This document shows, one piece after another, positions 17,073-27,200 of a DNA stretch of 64,000 nucleotides. Under the pieces are notes generated by a model. That model had not been told where the DNA came from. It saw only the letters and a list, made by a program, of their open reading frames with translations, and searched no databases. Positions within the stretch are counted from its first letter, which is position 1, and every line of letters starts with the position of its first letter. The translations under genes were made by a program, and so were the position numbers. This stretch comes from Flavobacterium sp. CF108 (GTDB lineage Bacteria; Bacteroidota; Bacteroidia; Flavobacteriales; Flavobacteriaceae): the NCBI RefSeq assembly GCF_900129795.1, contig NZ_FQWW01000001.1, positions 1,142,195 to 1,206,194 on the forward strand. The letters run 5' to 3'.

Positions 17073-17120
17073 ACGTTTACACGATTAAACAAATCAACAA
17101 TTAAACGGTTAAACAGAAAA
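17073..17120. repeat. Octamer array in the cysS leader
   Basis: Units CGATTAAA, CAAATCAA, CAATTAAA and CGGTTAAA in phase; the last ends 13 bases before the cysS ATG. It contains the second copy of the 26-bp direct repeat flanking the four-helix-bundle gene. Only one arm is present. Confidence 0.8.
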
Positions 17121-17126
17121 ATAAAT

Positions 17127-18605
17127 ATGCCTTTATATACAACGCAGCCACTAAAAATATACAATTCACTTTCGGGTGAAAAAGAAAATTTCAAACCAAT
17201 CCATGAAGGAAATGTTGGAATGTATGTTTGCGGACCAACGGTTTATAGCAATGTGCATTTAGGAAACGTAAGGACTTTTATGTCTTTTGACGTAATTTTC
17301 AGGTATTTTTTACATCTGGATTATAAAGTTCGTTATGTTCGTAATATTACCGATGTTGGTCATATTGTAGATGATGTTGATGAAGGTGAAGATAAAATTG
17401 CTAAAAAAGCACGTTTAGAGCAGTTAGAACCTATGGAAGTTGTTCAGCGTTATACTGTTGACTTTCACGACATTTTAAAAGCTTTCAACTTTTTACCTCC
17501 AAGTATTGAGCCAACTGCAACCGGGCATATTATTGAGCAAATCGAAATCATCAAAAAAATCATTGATAACGGAATTGGTTATGTTGCCAACGGATCTGTT
17601 TATTTTGATGTTGTAAAATATAACGAAACCAATAATTACGGAGTTTTAAGCGGCAGAAATATCGAAGATATGCTTGCTAACACTCGTGATCTTGATGGTC
17701 AATCTGACAAAAGAAACCCGCAGGATTTTGCTCTTTGGAAAAAAGCAGAACCAGAGCATATCATGAGATGGCCTTCACCTTGGAGCGATGGTTTTCCGGG
17801 CTGGCACTTAGAATGTACTGCAATGAGCACTAAATATTTAGGAAATCATTTCGACATTCATGGAGGTGGAATGGATTTAAAATTCCCGCATCACGAATGT
17901 GAAATCGCTCAAAATGAAGCTTGCACAGGACAATCGCCGGTAAATTACTGGATGCACGCCAACATGCTTACGCTTAACGGAAAGAAAATGGCAAAATCTA
18001 CCGGAAATAATATTTTACCAGGAGAGATTTTAAGTGGAGATAATACTATTTTAAGCAAAGCCTTTTCTGCTTCAGTAACTAGATTTTTCATGTTGCAGGC
18101 GCATTACAGAAGCATTTTAGATTTCTCTGATGATGCCATTACAGCTGCTGAAAAAGGATACAAAAGATTAATAGAAGCTCTTGAAGCATTGCCAGCAATA
18201 ACAGCCGGTACTTCAAGTTCTGTTGATTTTTCTGCATGGAAACAAGCTTGTTATGATGCAATGAATGATGATTTTAACACGCCAATTTTAATTGCGCAGT
18301 TATTTGAAGGTGTTCGTTATATCAATTTATTAAAAGAAGGAAAAGAAACTATTTCTGCAGAAGATTTAAAATTATTTTCGACAGCTATAAATGCTTTTGT
18401 TTTTGATGTTTTAGGTTTAAGCGATGAGAAAGCTGCTGACAGCAATAATGATAAATTAGAAGGTGTTGTAAACATGCTTATCGGAATGAGAAATCAAGCG
18501 AGAGCAGATAAAAATTTCGCTCTTTCAGATCAAATTCGAGATCAGTTAATTGCTTTAGGAATTCAGCTTAAAGACGGTAAAGAAGGAACGAGTTTCTCTA
18601 TTTAA
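17127..18605 (+). CDS. cysS: cysteine--tRNA ligase
   Basis: 492 residues, class Ia. '[19 protein letters not shown]' contains zinc ligand C35 and the HIGH-type motif 'HLGN' at 44-47; '[10 protein letters not shown]' and '[11 protein letters not shown]' give the other zinc ligands; 'KMAKS' at 287-291 replaces KMSKS. The DALR anticodon domain follows and the length is normal. Its leader is a short octamer array. yidD follows 21 bases downstream and lgt soon after, so these may be co-transcribed. Confidence 0.96.
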   Translation: MPLYTTQPLKIYNSLSGEKENFKPIHEGNVGMYVCGPTVYSNVHLGNVRTFMSFDVIFRYFLHLDYKVRYVRNITDVGHIVDDVDEGEDKIAKKARLEQLEPMEVVQRYTVDFHDILKAFNFLPPSIEPTATGHIIEQIEIIKKIIDNGIGYVANGSVYFDVVKYNETNNYGVLSGRNIEDMLANTRDLDGQSDKRNPQDFALWKKAEPEHIMRWPSPWSDGFPGWHLECTAMSTKYLGNHFDIHGGGMDLKFPHHECEIAQNEACTGQSPVNYWMHANMLTLNGKKMAKSTGNNILPGEILSGDNTILSKAFSASVTRFFMLQAHYRSILDFSDDAITAAEKGYKRLIEALEALPAITAGTSSSVDFSAWKQACYDAMNDDFNTPILIAQLFEGVRYINLLKEGKETISAEDLKLFSTAINAFVFDVLGLSDEKAADSNNDKLEGVVNMLIGMRNQARADKNFALSDQIRDQLIALGIQLKDGKEGTSFSI

Positions 18606-18626
18606 AAGACAAAATTCTAATAAATC

Positions 18627-18866
18627 ATGAAAGTCATTACGCCATTTGTTTTATTAGTACGCTTTTATCAAACTGCGATTTCACCTTTTACACCAGCCTC
18701 ATGCAGGTTTGAGCCAACGTGTTCAACTTATATGATTCATGCATTGCAAATGCACGGATTATTCTACGGAGGATATTTAGGAATGAAACGAATTTTAAGC
18801 TGTCACCCTTGGGGAAGAACCGGATATGATCCCGTTCCCGAAAAGAAATGTTCACACAAACATTAA
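18627..18866 (+). CDS. yidD: YidD membrane protein insertion efficiency factor
   Basis: 79 residues. Near-complete family signature: '[20 protein letters not shown]', '[10 protein letters not shown]' and '[15 protein letters not shown]'. YidD is a small inner-membrane-associated protein that assists YidC-dependent insertion. In many bacteria it lies next to yidC/rnpA; here it sits between cysS and lgt. Confidence 0.95.
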   Translation: MKVITPFVLLVRFYQTAISPFTPASCRFEPTCSTYMIHALQMHGLFYGGYLGMKRILSCHPWGRTGYDPVPEKKCSHKH

Positions 18867-18880
18867 CTTTATATAAAGAC

Positions 18881-18907
18881 TTGCTCCACATTTAATATTT
18901 ATTTTTA
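18881..18907 (+). promoter_or_regulatory. Possible promoter of lgt
   Basis: TTG at 18881-18883, a 16-base spacer and TATTTTTA at 18900-18907 (seven of eight to TAnnTTTG), 25 bases before the lgt ATG. Spacer one base shorter than usual. Confidence 0.3.
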
Positions 18908-18932
18908 CAACATATATAAAACATTACTCTAT

Positions 18933-19892
18933 ATGACACAGCCTTTAAACATCGTTTGGAATCCTTCAGAAGGAATAGATTTAGGATTTTTTATGATTCG
19001 TTATTACAGTTTAATGTTCGTAATTGCTTTTGGTTTAGGATGGTTCCTAATGAAAAAGATTTTCGAACGCGAACATGAATCGTTAGATAAATTAGATTCT
19101 TTATTTGTCTGGACTGTTTTAGCAACGTTAATTGGAGCTCGTTTAGGCCATGTTTTCTTTTATGATTGGGAATATTTTAGAAATCATATTCTTGAAATAT
19201 TTTTACCAATTAAAGAAAATCAAAATGAAACACTCTTAGGTTTTATAAAAGGTTGGGAATTTACAGGTTTTCAAGGTTTAGCGAGTCACGGTGCTGCAAT
19301 TGCTATTATTGTTGCCATGTATTATTACAGTAAAAAAATCTTAAAACGTTCGTTATTATGGATTTTAGACCGTGTAGTAATTCCTGTTGCAAGCGGTGCT
19401 ATTTTTGTTCGTTTGGGCAACTTTATGAATTCAGAGATTATTGGACATGAAACTACATCGGCTTTTGGAATTCGTTTCCTACATGATAAATTCAGCAAAG
19501 CAGAAGCAGTGAACGCAACTCAAATCGCAAATCCAAAAGACGCCTATACTGCAATAGCAACAGATCCTAAATTTGCTGATTTATTAGCACAAGTTCCTGC
19601 AAAACATCCAACGCAATTATATGAAGCTTTTTGCTACATTTTTGTATTTGCAATTTTATATTTCTTGTATTGGAAAACTAATGCAAGACTTAAGTCAGGA
19701 TACTTATTTGGATTATTTTTAGTTCTTTTATTTGTTGTTCGATTTATAGTTGAATTTGTAAAAGAAAGCCAGGGAGGTATCGAAGAAGAATTAGGTTTAT
19801 TCTCAACCGGACAATGGTTAAGTATTCCTTTTATCATAATCGGTCTTTTCTTTATTATTAGAGCACAAAGAAACCCTTTAGCGACTTCTTAA
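18933..19892 (+). CDS. lgt: Prolipoprotein diacylglyceryl transferase
   Basis: 319 residues with seven hydrophobic segments. It transfers diacylglycerol from phosphatidylglycerol to the lipobox cysteine, the first step of lipoprotein maturation at the inner membrane. Signature elements: 'GARLGHVFFYDWEYF', 'LASHGAAIAII', 'VRLGNFMNSEIIGHET' (the essential arginine and asparagine region) and 'KHPTQLYEAFCY'. A substrate of the pathway is encoded in this window (lipoprotein at 6560-7045). A strong terminator follows, which also forms part of the convergent gene. Confidence 0.95.
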   Translation: MTQPLNIVWNPSEGIDLGFFMIRYYSLMFVIAFGLGWFLMKKIFEREHESLDKLDSLFVWTVLATLIGARLGHVFFYDWEYFRNHILEIFLPIKENQNETLLGFIKGWEFTGFQGLASHGAAIAIIVAMYYYSKKILKRSLLWILDRVVIPVASGAIFVRLGNFMNSEIIGHETTSAFGIRFLHDKFSKAEAVNATQIANPKDAYTAIATDPKFADLLAQVPAKHPTQLYEAFCYIFVFAILYFLYWKTNARLKSGYLFGLFLVLLFVVRFIVEFVKESQGGIEEELGLFSTGQWLSIPFIIIGLFFIIRAQRNPLATS

Positions 19893-19910
19893 TAATTAAA
19901 TAAGAATCTC

Positions 19911-20567
19911 TTAAAATATAAAAGTCCAGTATTTCGAAATACTGGGCTTTTTTTTATGTGGATATGAAATCCCAAACTCTATATTTTTAGTATTGTAACC
20001 TGCATTCGTACTACTTAATCCTGCATTAGAAACATGCCGTATTTCAGGACGAATATCAAATTGGACCTTCTGTACCCTAAAAGAAAAACCAAGCGCTAAA
20101 ACGTCTGCAAAAGCAAAACCTTTAGACATTCTTTCAGTTTCCGTGTCTGTAATCATTGGACCAACACTTCCCAAAACATAAAAGGAACAACTTTTATTAA
20201 TCGGTTTCCGAATTAAAAAACCAAGATTCAATACATATTCCCGCACATCTTTTAACTTTGTATATTCATCTCTTTTTTCTTGATAATCCGGAGTTTCGGG
20301 TTTAACAAAATAAAAATTCAACAATTGATGTTTGGCAAAATTAATTTCGGGCTGAACCAGAATTTCATATTGAAAATGTTTTGTCTCTTTCAATCTATAA
20401 TATAACTGCGCTTTATAAAAGTGATTTTCAAAAGTGTAATCTTTATTATTGAATTCACTTCCAAAACCATAATTAAAACCAATTGAGAATCGCGAATTAA
20501 CTTCTTGTGCGGTAATTTTTAAAACACTGAAAAAAAGCAATAAACATAAAAGTAATTTTCTACCCAT
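19911..20567 (-). CDS. Acyloxyacyl hydrolase / PagL-like lipid A deacylase
   Basis: 218 residues with a signal peptide (MGRKLLLCLLLFFSVLKITA) and an eight-strand outer-membrane barrel pattern. Near the C-terminus 'EIRHVSNAGLSSTNAGYN' contains the PagL-type catalytic His-x-Ser-Asn. PagL enzymes remove the 3-O acyl chain from lipid A in the outer leaflet. The final residues ('KKKPSISKYWTFIF') are encoded by the stem-loop that terminates lgt from the other side, so coding sequence and terminator coincide. Regulation is not readable. Confidence 0.8.
   Translation of the reverse strand: MGRKLLLCLLLFFSVLKITAQEVNSRFSIGFNYGFGSEFNNKDYTFENHFYKAQLYYRLKETKHFQYEILVQPEINFAKHQLLNFYFVKPETPDYQEKRDEYTKLKDVREYVLNLGFLIRKPINKSCSFYVLGSVGPMITDTETERMSKGFAFADVLALGFSFRVQKVQFDIRPEIRHVSNAGLSSTNAGYNTKNIEFGISYPHKKKPSISKYWTFIF
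19921..19952 (+). terminator. Terminator of lgt, inside the convergent coding sequence
   Basis: Near-perfect hairpin (AAAGTCCAGTATTT against its complement, one G-T pair, CG centre) followed by eight T. It overlaps the 3' end of the PagL-like gene on the other strand. Confidence 0.9.
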
Positions 20568-20600
20568 AAATCATTTTAAAGTTCATTAAATATAATACAA

Positions 20601-20630
20601 AAAAAGATCCAGCTTTCACCGGATCTTTTT
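20601..20630 (-). terminator. Terminator of secDF
   Basis: Stem AAAAAGATCC/GGATCTTTTT with a 10-base loop, flanked by A and T runs so it can act in both directions; 21 bases after the secDF stop. Confidence 0.85.
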
Positions 20631-20651
20631 TTATATAGTTTAAGCAATTAA

Positions 20652-23642
20652 TTATGCTTTGTTATGCTTGTCTTCGATTGTGTGTTTATCAGCAGAAGAA
20701 ATCGAGTCAACCAATACTGGTGTAGCGATAAATAATGATGAATAAGTACCCACAATAATACCAATTAACATGGCAAAGATAAATCCTCTGATTGATTCTC
20801 CACCGAAGATAAACATCGTTAATAACACAATGATCATCATTAATGAAGTATTCAATGTTCTAGATAATGTAGTATTAATAGAAGCGTTTACGATATCTTC
20901 AAAAGTACCTTTACGGTTTCCGATGATGAACTCTCTAATTCTATCAAATACAATTACAGTATCGTTCATAGAATAACCAATTACCGTAAGAATAGCAGCA
21001 ATAAAGTGCTGATCCATTTCCATGTGGAATGGCATGAATTTATAACATAAAGAGTAAATTCCTAATACAAAGATTACGTCATGCGCAACAGCTGCAATCG
21101 CACCTAATGAATACTGCCATTTACGGAAAGAAATCATTAAGTATAAGAAAATAACTGCCATTGCCCCAAGAACTGCCCAGTATGAGTTTGTTTTGATGTC
21201 TTCAGAGATAGAAGCTCCAACTTTAGAAGCTTGCAATACTCCAACTTTTTTACCATCAAACGAGTTGATAAATTTATCGTAAGTTGTATTTGGGAAATAT
21301 TTAATTAATCCTTTGTATAACTTTTGGTTTACTTCTTCATCGACAGCAACACCATCTTCTTTAATTTTATATTTAGTTGTGATTTTCAATTGATCATCAT
21401 CACCTAAAATTTTAGCTTCAACCGGAGTTCCGAATTCAGCAGATAATTCATCTGATACTACAGTAGCATCAACTGGTTTTTCAAATTTAACCTGGAAAGT
21501 TCTACCTCCAACAAAATCAACACCTTCATCTAATCCGTTAACGAAGAAGATAGAAATTAAACTCACAACTACTACAATTGAAGAGAAGATATAAGTGAAT
21601 TTTTTGATTTTAATAAAGTCAAAGTGGAAATTAGTAAACCAGTTTTTAGTAATGTTTGTAGAGAAAGTTAAATCTCCTTTTCCAGCAATGTTTCTGTCAA
21701 TGAAAATTCTAGCAATAAAGATAGAAGTAAACAATGAAGTTACGATACCAATAAGTAATGTTAAAGCAAAACCTTTGATTGGTCCTGTTCCAAAGATAAA
21801 TAAGATCGCTCCAGTTAAAACGTGAGTTACGTTTGCATCAATAATAGAACGCATTGCACCATGCCATCCATAAGATGCAGCTACAGCTTCAGATAATGAT
21901 TTACCTTCACGTAATTCCTCTTTTGCTCTTTCATATATAATAATGTTGGCATCTACCGCAGTACCTAGTGTTAATACGATACCTGCAATACCTGGTAATG
22001 TTAATACAAAACCAAAACTTGCCATAATTCCGAATAAGAAAAGTAAGTTCAATAATAAAGCAAGGTTTGCATACCATCCAGCTTTACCATAATAGAATAC
22101 CATCCAAACACAAACTAATAAGAATCCTAATACAGATGAAATTGTTCCTGCATCAATTGCAGCCTGACCTAAAGATGGTCCAACAACAGTAGATTGGATA
22201 ATATCGGCAGAAGCTGGTAATTTACCTGCATTTAATACGTTAGCTAAATCTTTAGTTTCAGCAACATCAAAAGAACCTGTAATTTCAGATCTTCCTCCGG
22301 CAATAGGACCACTTGTAACACCTGGTGCAGAATATACGATGTTATCTAATACAATAGCGATATAACCTTTTTGAGAGAAAGCTCTTCCTGTTAATTCTTC
22401 CCAAACTTTAGCTCCTTGGCTGTTCATTTGCATAGAAACAGCTGGTTTACCCATTTGGTCAAAAGTATCTTTTGCATCAGTTACAACACCACCGCTCATA
22501 GCTGGTACGTTATCTCTGTTACCTTTTAAAGCATATAATTCAACTGCTTCAATGTCTTTAGCGCTTGCTAAATCTTTTGCTTTAGGATCTTTTACAGTAG
22601 TTGGTTTACTCCAAACAAATTTTGCATTGTGTTGGTCAGCAGCCAATAAAATTCTAATTTCTGGTCTTTTGAAATAAGCATTGATTGCTGCAGTATCTTT
22701 TGTAGCGAAGTATCCTAAAACTGGACCGCCGCCTTGAGTGATCATTTTGTCAAATAAAGGATTGTTTCCTTTTTTAGTATCAACTGAATCTTTAGCATCA
22801 GTTAATAAAGCATTCAATGAATCTTTAGCAACTGTTTTAGTTTCTACTTTTTTAACTTCAGTTTTCTTTAAAGCTTCGTTAGCAGCAACTAAGAAGTTAC
22901 CAACTTCTTCAATTTTATAAGTTTCCCAAAACTCTAATTGAGCTTTTCCACCTAATAATTTTTTAATCCTGTCAACATCTTTAGCACCTGGAAGCTCCAC
23001 TAAGATTCTTCCTGTTTCTCCTAATTTTTGAATGTTTGGTTGTGTTACACCAAATTTGTCGATACGCTCTCTTAATACTTTGTAAGCACTTTCGATAGAC
23101 TCATCAACTTTTCTTTTGATTACTTTTTGAGCTTGTGCATCTGTCATTTGGAAATCAATTCCACCTTCACCTTGTAAACTTCTGTTTGCAAAGATATCTG
23201 GCGAAGCCAATTTTGTATTTCCGTTTGAGTTAGCTTCAAAAGCTTCAAAGAATTTATTTAAATAGGTCTTATTTCCTTCTAAATTTGCAGTTGCATCAGC
23301 TAATGATTTATTAAAAACTGGGTTTTTAGAATTGTTTGCTAATCCTTTTAAAACGTCTTTAACAGAGATTTGAAGAATTACGTTGATTCCTCCCTCTAAG
23401 TCAAGACCTTTATTTAATTGTTTGTTTTTTACTTCATTATAAGTGAAGTCAGTAAAACCAAGATTAAACACTTTTTCTTTACCAATAGAATCTAAATATT
23501 TTAGCTCTTTATCAGGATTATCTCCTGCAAAAGCTTTAGCCTCACTTTTGACATTGTTTGCCACAAAAGTGAAAGATAGTTGGTAAATACTTACCAATGC
23601 AAATAGAATTGCGAAAAATTTAATAAGTCCTTTATTCTGCAT
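20652..23642 (-). CDS. secDF: Protein translocase subunit SecDF (fusion)
   Basis: 996 residues, fusing SecD and SecF, as is usual in Bacteroidota. It uses the proton motive force to pull preproteins through SecYEG on the periplasmic side. SecD half: first membrane helix, 'NKGLDLEGGINVILQISVKD', 'VLRERIDKFGVTQPNIQKLG', 'GRILVELPGAKD', then a long periplasmic insert and the 'LTLPGIAGIVLTLGTAVDAN' helix. SecF half: 'GVDFVGGRTFQVKF' and 'AAILTVIGYSMNDTVIVFDR'. Twelve helices in all. The candidate promoter is about 130 bases upstream, leaving a long leader in which I found no open frame. Confidence 0.96.
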   Translation of the reverse strand: MQNKGLIKFFAILFALVSIYQLSFTFVANNVKSEAKAFAGDNPDKELKYLDSIGKEKVFNLGFTDFTYNEVKNKQLNKGLDLEGGINVILQISVKDVLKGLANNSKNPVFNKSLADATANLEGNKTYLNKFFEAFEANSNGNTKLASPDIFANRSLQGEGGIDFQMTDAQAQKVIKRKVDESIESAYKVLRERIDKFGVTQPNIQKLGETGRILVELPGAKDVDRIKKLLGGKAQLEFWETYKIEEVGNFLVAANEALKKTEVKKVETKTVAKDSLNALLTDAKDSVDTKKGNNPLFDKMITQGGGPVLGYFATKDTAAINAYFKRPEIRILLAADQHNAKFVWSKPTTVKDPKAKDLASAKDIEAVELYALKGNRDNVPAMSGGVVTDAKDTFDQMGKPAVSMQMNSQGAKVWEELTGRAFSQKGYIAIVLDNIVYSAPGVTSGPIAGGRSEITGSFDVAETKDLANVLNAGKLPASADIIQSTVVGPSLGQAAIDAGTISSVLGFLLVCVWMVFYYGKAGWYANLALLLNLLFLFGIMASFGFVLTLPGIAGIVLTLGTAVDANIIIYERAKEELREGKSLSEAVAASYGWHGAMRSIIDANVTHVLTGAILFIFGTGPIKGFALTLLIGIVTSLFTSIFIARIFIDRNIAGKGDLTFSTNITKNWFTNFHFDFIKIKKFTYIFSSIVVVVSLISIFFVNGLDEGVDFVGGRTFQVKFEKPVDATVVSDELSAEFGTPVEAKILGDDDQLKITTKYKIKEDGVAVDEEVNQKLYKGLIKYFPNTTYDKFINSFDGKKVGVLQASKVGASISEDIKTNSYWAVLGAMAVIFLYLMISFRKWQYSLGAIAAVAHDVIFVLGIYSLCYKFMPFHMEMDQHFIAAILTVIGYSMNDTVIVFDRIREFIIGNRKGTFEDIVNASINTTLSRTLNTSLMMIIVLLTMFIFGGESIRGFIFAMLIGIIVGTYSSLFIATPVLVDSISSADKHTIEDKHNKA

Positions 23643-23769
23643 TATTACTAAAAATTAATTATGTTTTATGTTTGTTTTTGGTTTTAAATCCCCTAAAAAT
23701 AAGCCTTGACATGAGTTTTTAAAACTAAAAAATCGAGGTCACGAATTACAACATTTTTTTTAAATCGAG

Positions 23770-23800
23770 CAAATATATAATTAACGAAAACATTAACCAA
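23770..23800 (-). promoter_or_regulatory. Putative promoter of secDF
   Basis: Minus-strand TTG (plus 23798-23800), a 20-base spacer and an exact TAnnTTTG box, TATATTTG (plus 23770-23777). Confidence 0.45.
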
Positions 23801-23821
23801 TTTATTTATTAATTAATCTCA

Positions 23822-23851
23822 AAAAAAAGACTGCAAAAGTGCAGCCTTTTT
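23822..23851 (-). terminator. Terminator of mdh
   Basis: On the minus strand GGCTGC...GCAGTC stem extended by A/T runs, short loop, followed by eight T; 18 bases after the mdh stop. Confidence 0.8.
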
Positions 23852-23869
23852 CTTTTTTTTCTGTTTTTA

Positions 23870-24805
23870 TTATACTAAAATCGATTTTAGAGCATCATTC
23901 ATGCCACGAACTGCATCTGCACTTTTGGCAAATAAAGCCTTTTCCTGGTCGTTTAAATGAATATCTACAATTTCTTCGATACCGTTTTTACCAATTATAC
24001 ACGGTACTCCTATACAAATATCATTTTGCCCATACTCTCCTTCTACGAAAACAGAGCATGCAATCATTTTCTTTTGATCGTTTAGGATACTATCTACTAA
24101 ATAAGCCACAGAAGCTCCCGGAGCATACCATGCAGACGTTCCTAAAAGCCCTGTAAGGGTTGCACCGCCAACCATTGTATCTGCAGCAACTTTTTGAAGT
24201 ACTTCTTCTGAAAGGAATTGCGAAACCGGAATTCCGTTATAAGATGCTAAACGTGTTAACGGAATCATAGTGGTATCACCGTGACCTCCAATTACCATCG
24301 CAGAGATATCATTTGCGGGTTTATCTAAAGCAAGGGAAAGATACGTTCTAAAACGAGAACTATCTAAAGCTCCTCCCATACCTATAATTCTGTTTTTTGG
24401 TAATCCTGTAGCTTTTAAAGCTAAATAAGTCATAGTATCCATTGGATTTGAAACTACAACTATTATAGTATCAGGAGAATATTTTAGTACATTTTCGGCA
24501 ACTGTTTTTACAATTCCTGCATTTATACCAATTAATTCCTCCCTTGTCATTCCTGGTTTTCTCGGAATTCCTGATGTAATAACCACTACATCACTTCCGG
24601 CAGTTTTAGAATAATCGTTGGTTACACCAGATACTTTAGTATTAAACCCCGTATTTGTGGCACATTGTGTGATATCCAACGCTTTTCCTTCGGCAAAGCC
24701 TTCTTTAATATCCAACAACACTACTTCGCTGGCAATTCCTCTATAAGAAATAACGTCTGCACATGTAGCTCCAACATTTCCTGCTCCTACAATGGTAACT
24801 TTCAT
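23870..24805 (-). CDS. mdh: Malate dehydrogenase (LDH-like type)
   Basis: 311 residues. It interconverts malate and oxaloacetate with NAD in the TCA cycle. 'GAGNVGATCADVI' is the nucleotide-binding loop, 'GIPRKPGMTREEL' holds the arginines that select malate over lactate, 'GGALDSSRFRTYLS' and 'GGHGDTTMIPL' hold the catalytic Asp, Arg and His. Length is normal. An octamer array lies 43 bases upstream, between mdh and gyrB. Confidence 0.96.
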   Translation of the reverse strand: MKVTIVGAGNVGATCADVISYRGIASEVVLLDIKEGFAEGKALDITQCATNTGFNTKVSGVTNDYSKTAGSDVVVITSGIPRKPGMTREELIGINAGIVKTVAENVLKYSPDTIIVVVSNPMDTMTYLALKATGLPKNRIIGMGGALDSSRFRTYLSLALDKPANDISAMVIGGHGDTTMIPLTRLASYNGIPVSQFLSEEVLQKVAADTMVGGATLTGLLGTSAWYAPGASVAYLVDSILNDQKKMIACSVFVEGEYGQNDICIGVPCIIGKNGIEEIVDIHLNDQEKALFAKSADAVRGMNDALKSILV

Positions 24806-24848
24806 ATTTTATACTTTATCGGTTATTAATTTGTTTGTTTTATAAATT

Positions 24849-24897
24849 GACAATTCGTTTAATCGTTTAAGTAAATTTAAACAATTAAACGAATTGA
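24849..24897. repeat. Octamer inverted repeat between gyrB and mdh
   Basis: Arms CAATTCGTTTAATCGTTT and its near-complement share the GTTTAATC/CAATTAAA units of the valS and cysS leaders. It is 43 bases from the mdh ATG and 13 bases from the gyrB stop. Confidence 0.75.
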
Positions 24898-24910
24898 AAG
24901 TTAATTTTTA

Positions 24911-26881
<1,971 letters not shown>

Positions 26882-26889
26882 CTAACACG

Positions 26890-26897
26890 CAAATATA
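26890..26897 (-). promoter_or_regulatory. Putative -7 element for gyrB
   Basis: TATATTTG on the minus strand, an exact match to TAnnTTTG, 38 bases upstream of the gyrB ATG; -33 not convincing. Confidence 0.42.
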
Positions 26898-26993
26898 TAA
26901 AAACGCAGACTATATACCCATAAAATTCCGACTTAAAGCACTTAAGTTATCAACACAATTGTCTTAAAAACCAAAAAATAATTCTAAAAGTTA

Positions 26994-27192
26994 ATTTTAA
27001 ATTCCAAATTCATAAATTCCAAATTCTAAAAATGGGAATAACATAAAAAAATTTCAAATTTTAAAAATTCCAAATTCCAACGTTAGAACTGAAATAAAAA
27101 AACCGAAATACATTTTAAAATGCATTTCGGTTTCAATGATTTAAAAATTCCTTATTCAAAAATTGGAATTTGGAATTTTTTTATTGGAATTT
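26994..27192. repeat. Inverted heptamer array wrapping the M16 terminator
   Basis: This fills most of the 349-base space between the M16 peptidase and gyrB. The left part has ATTCCAA-type units from 27001 (one 8-base unit). The right part has TTGGAAT units at 27163, 27170 and 27184 with TTTTTTA between them, all in phase 7. The last unit ends 10 bases from the M16 stop. The terminator hairpin at 27100-27133 lies between the arms. No gene is seen in the rest of the spacer, only the gyrB promoter. Confidence 0.8.
27100..27133 (-). terminator. Terminator of the M16 peptidase gene
   Basis: Long stem of the AACCGAAAT type (15 bp with one mismatch), followed on the minus strand by a T run. It sits inside the heptamer repeat. 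Confidence 0.85.
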
Positions 27193-27200
27193 CACCTCAA

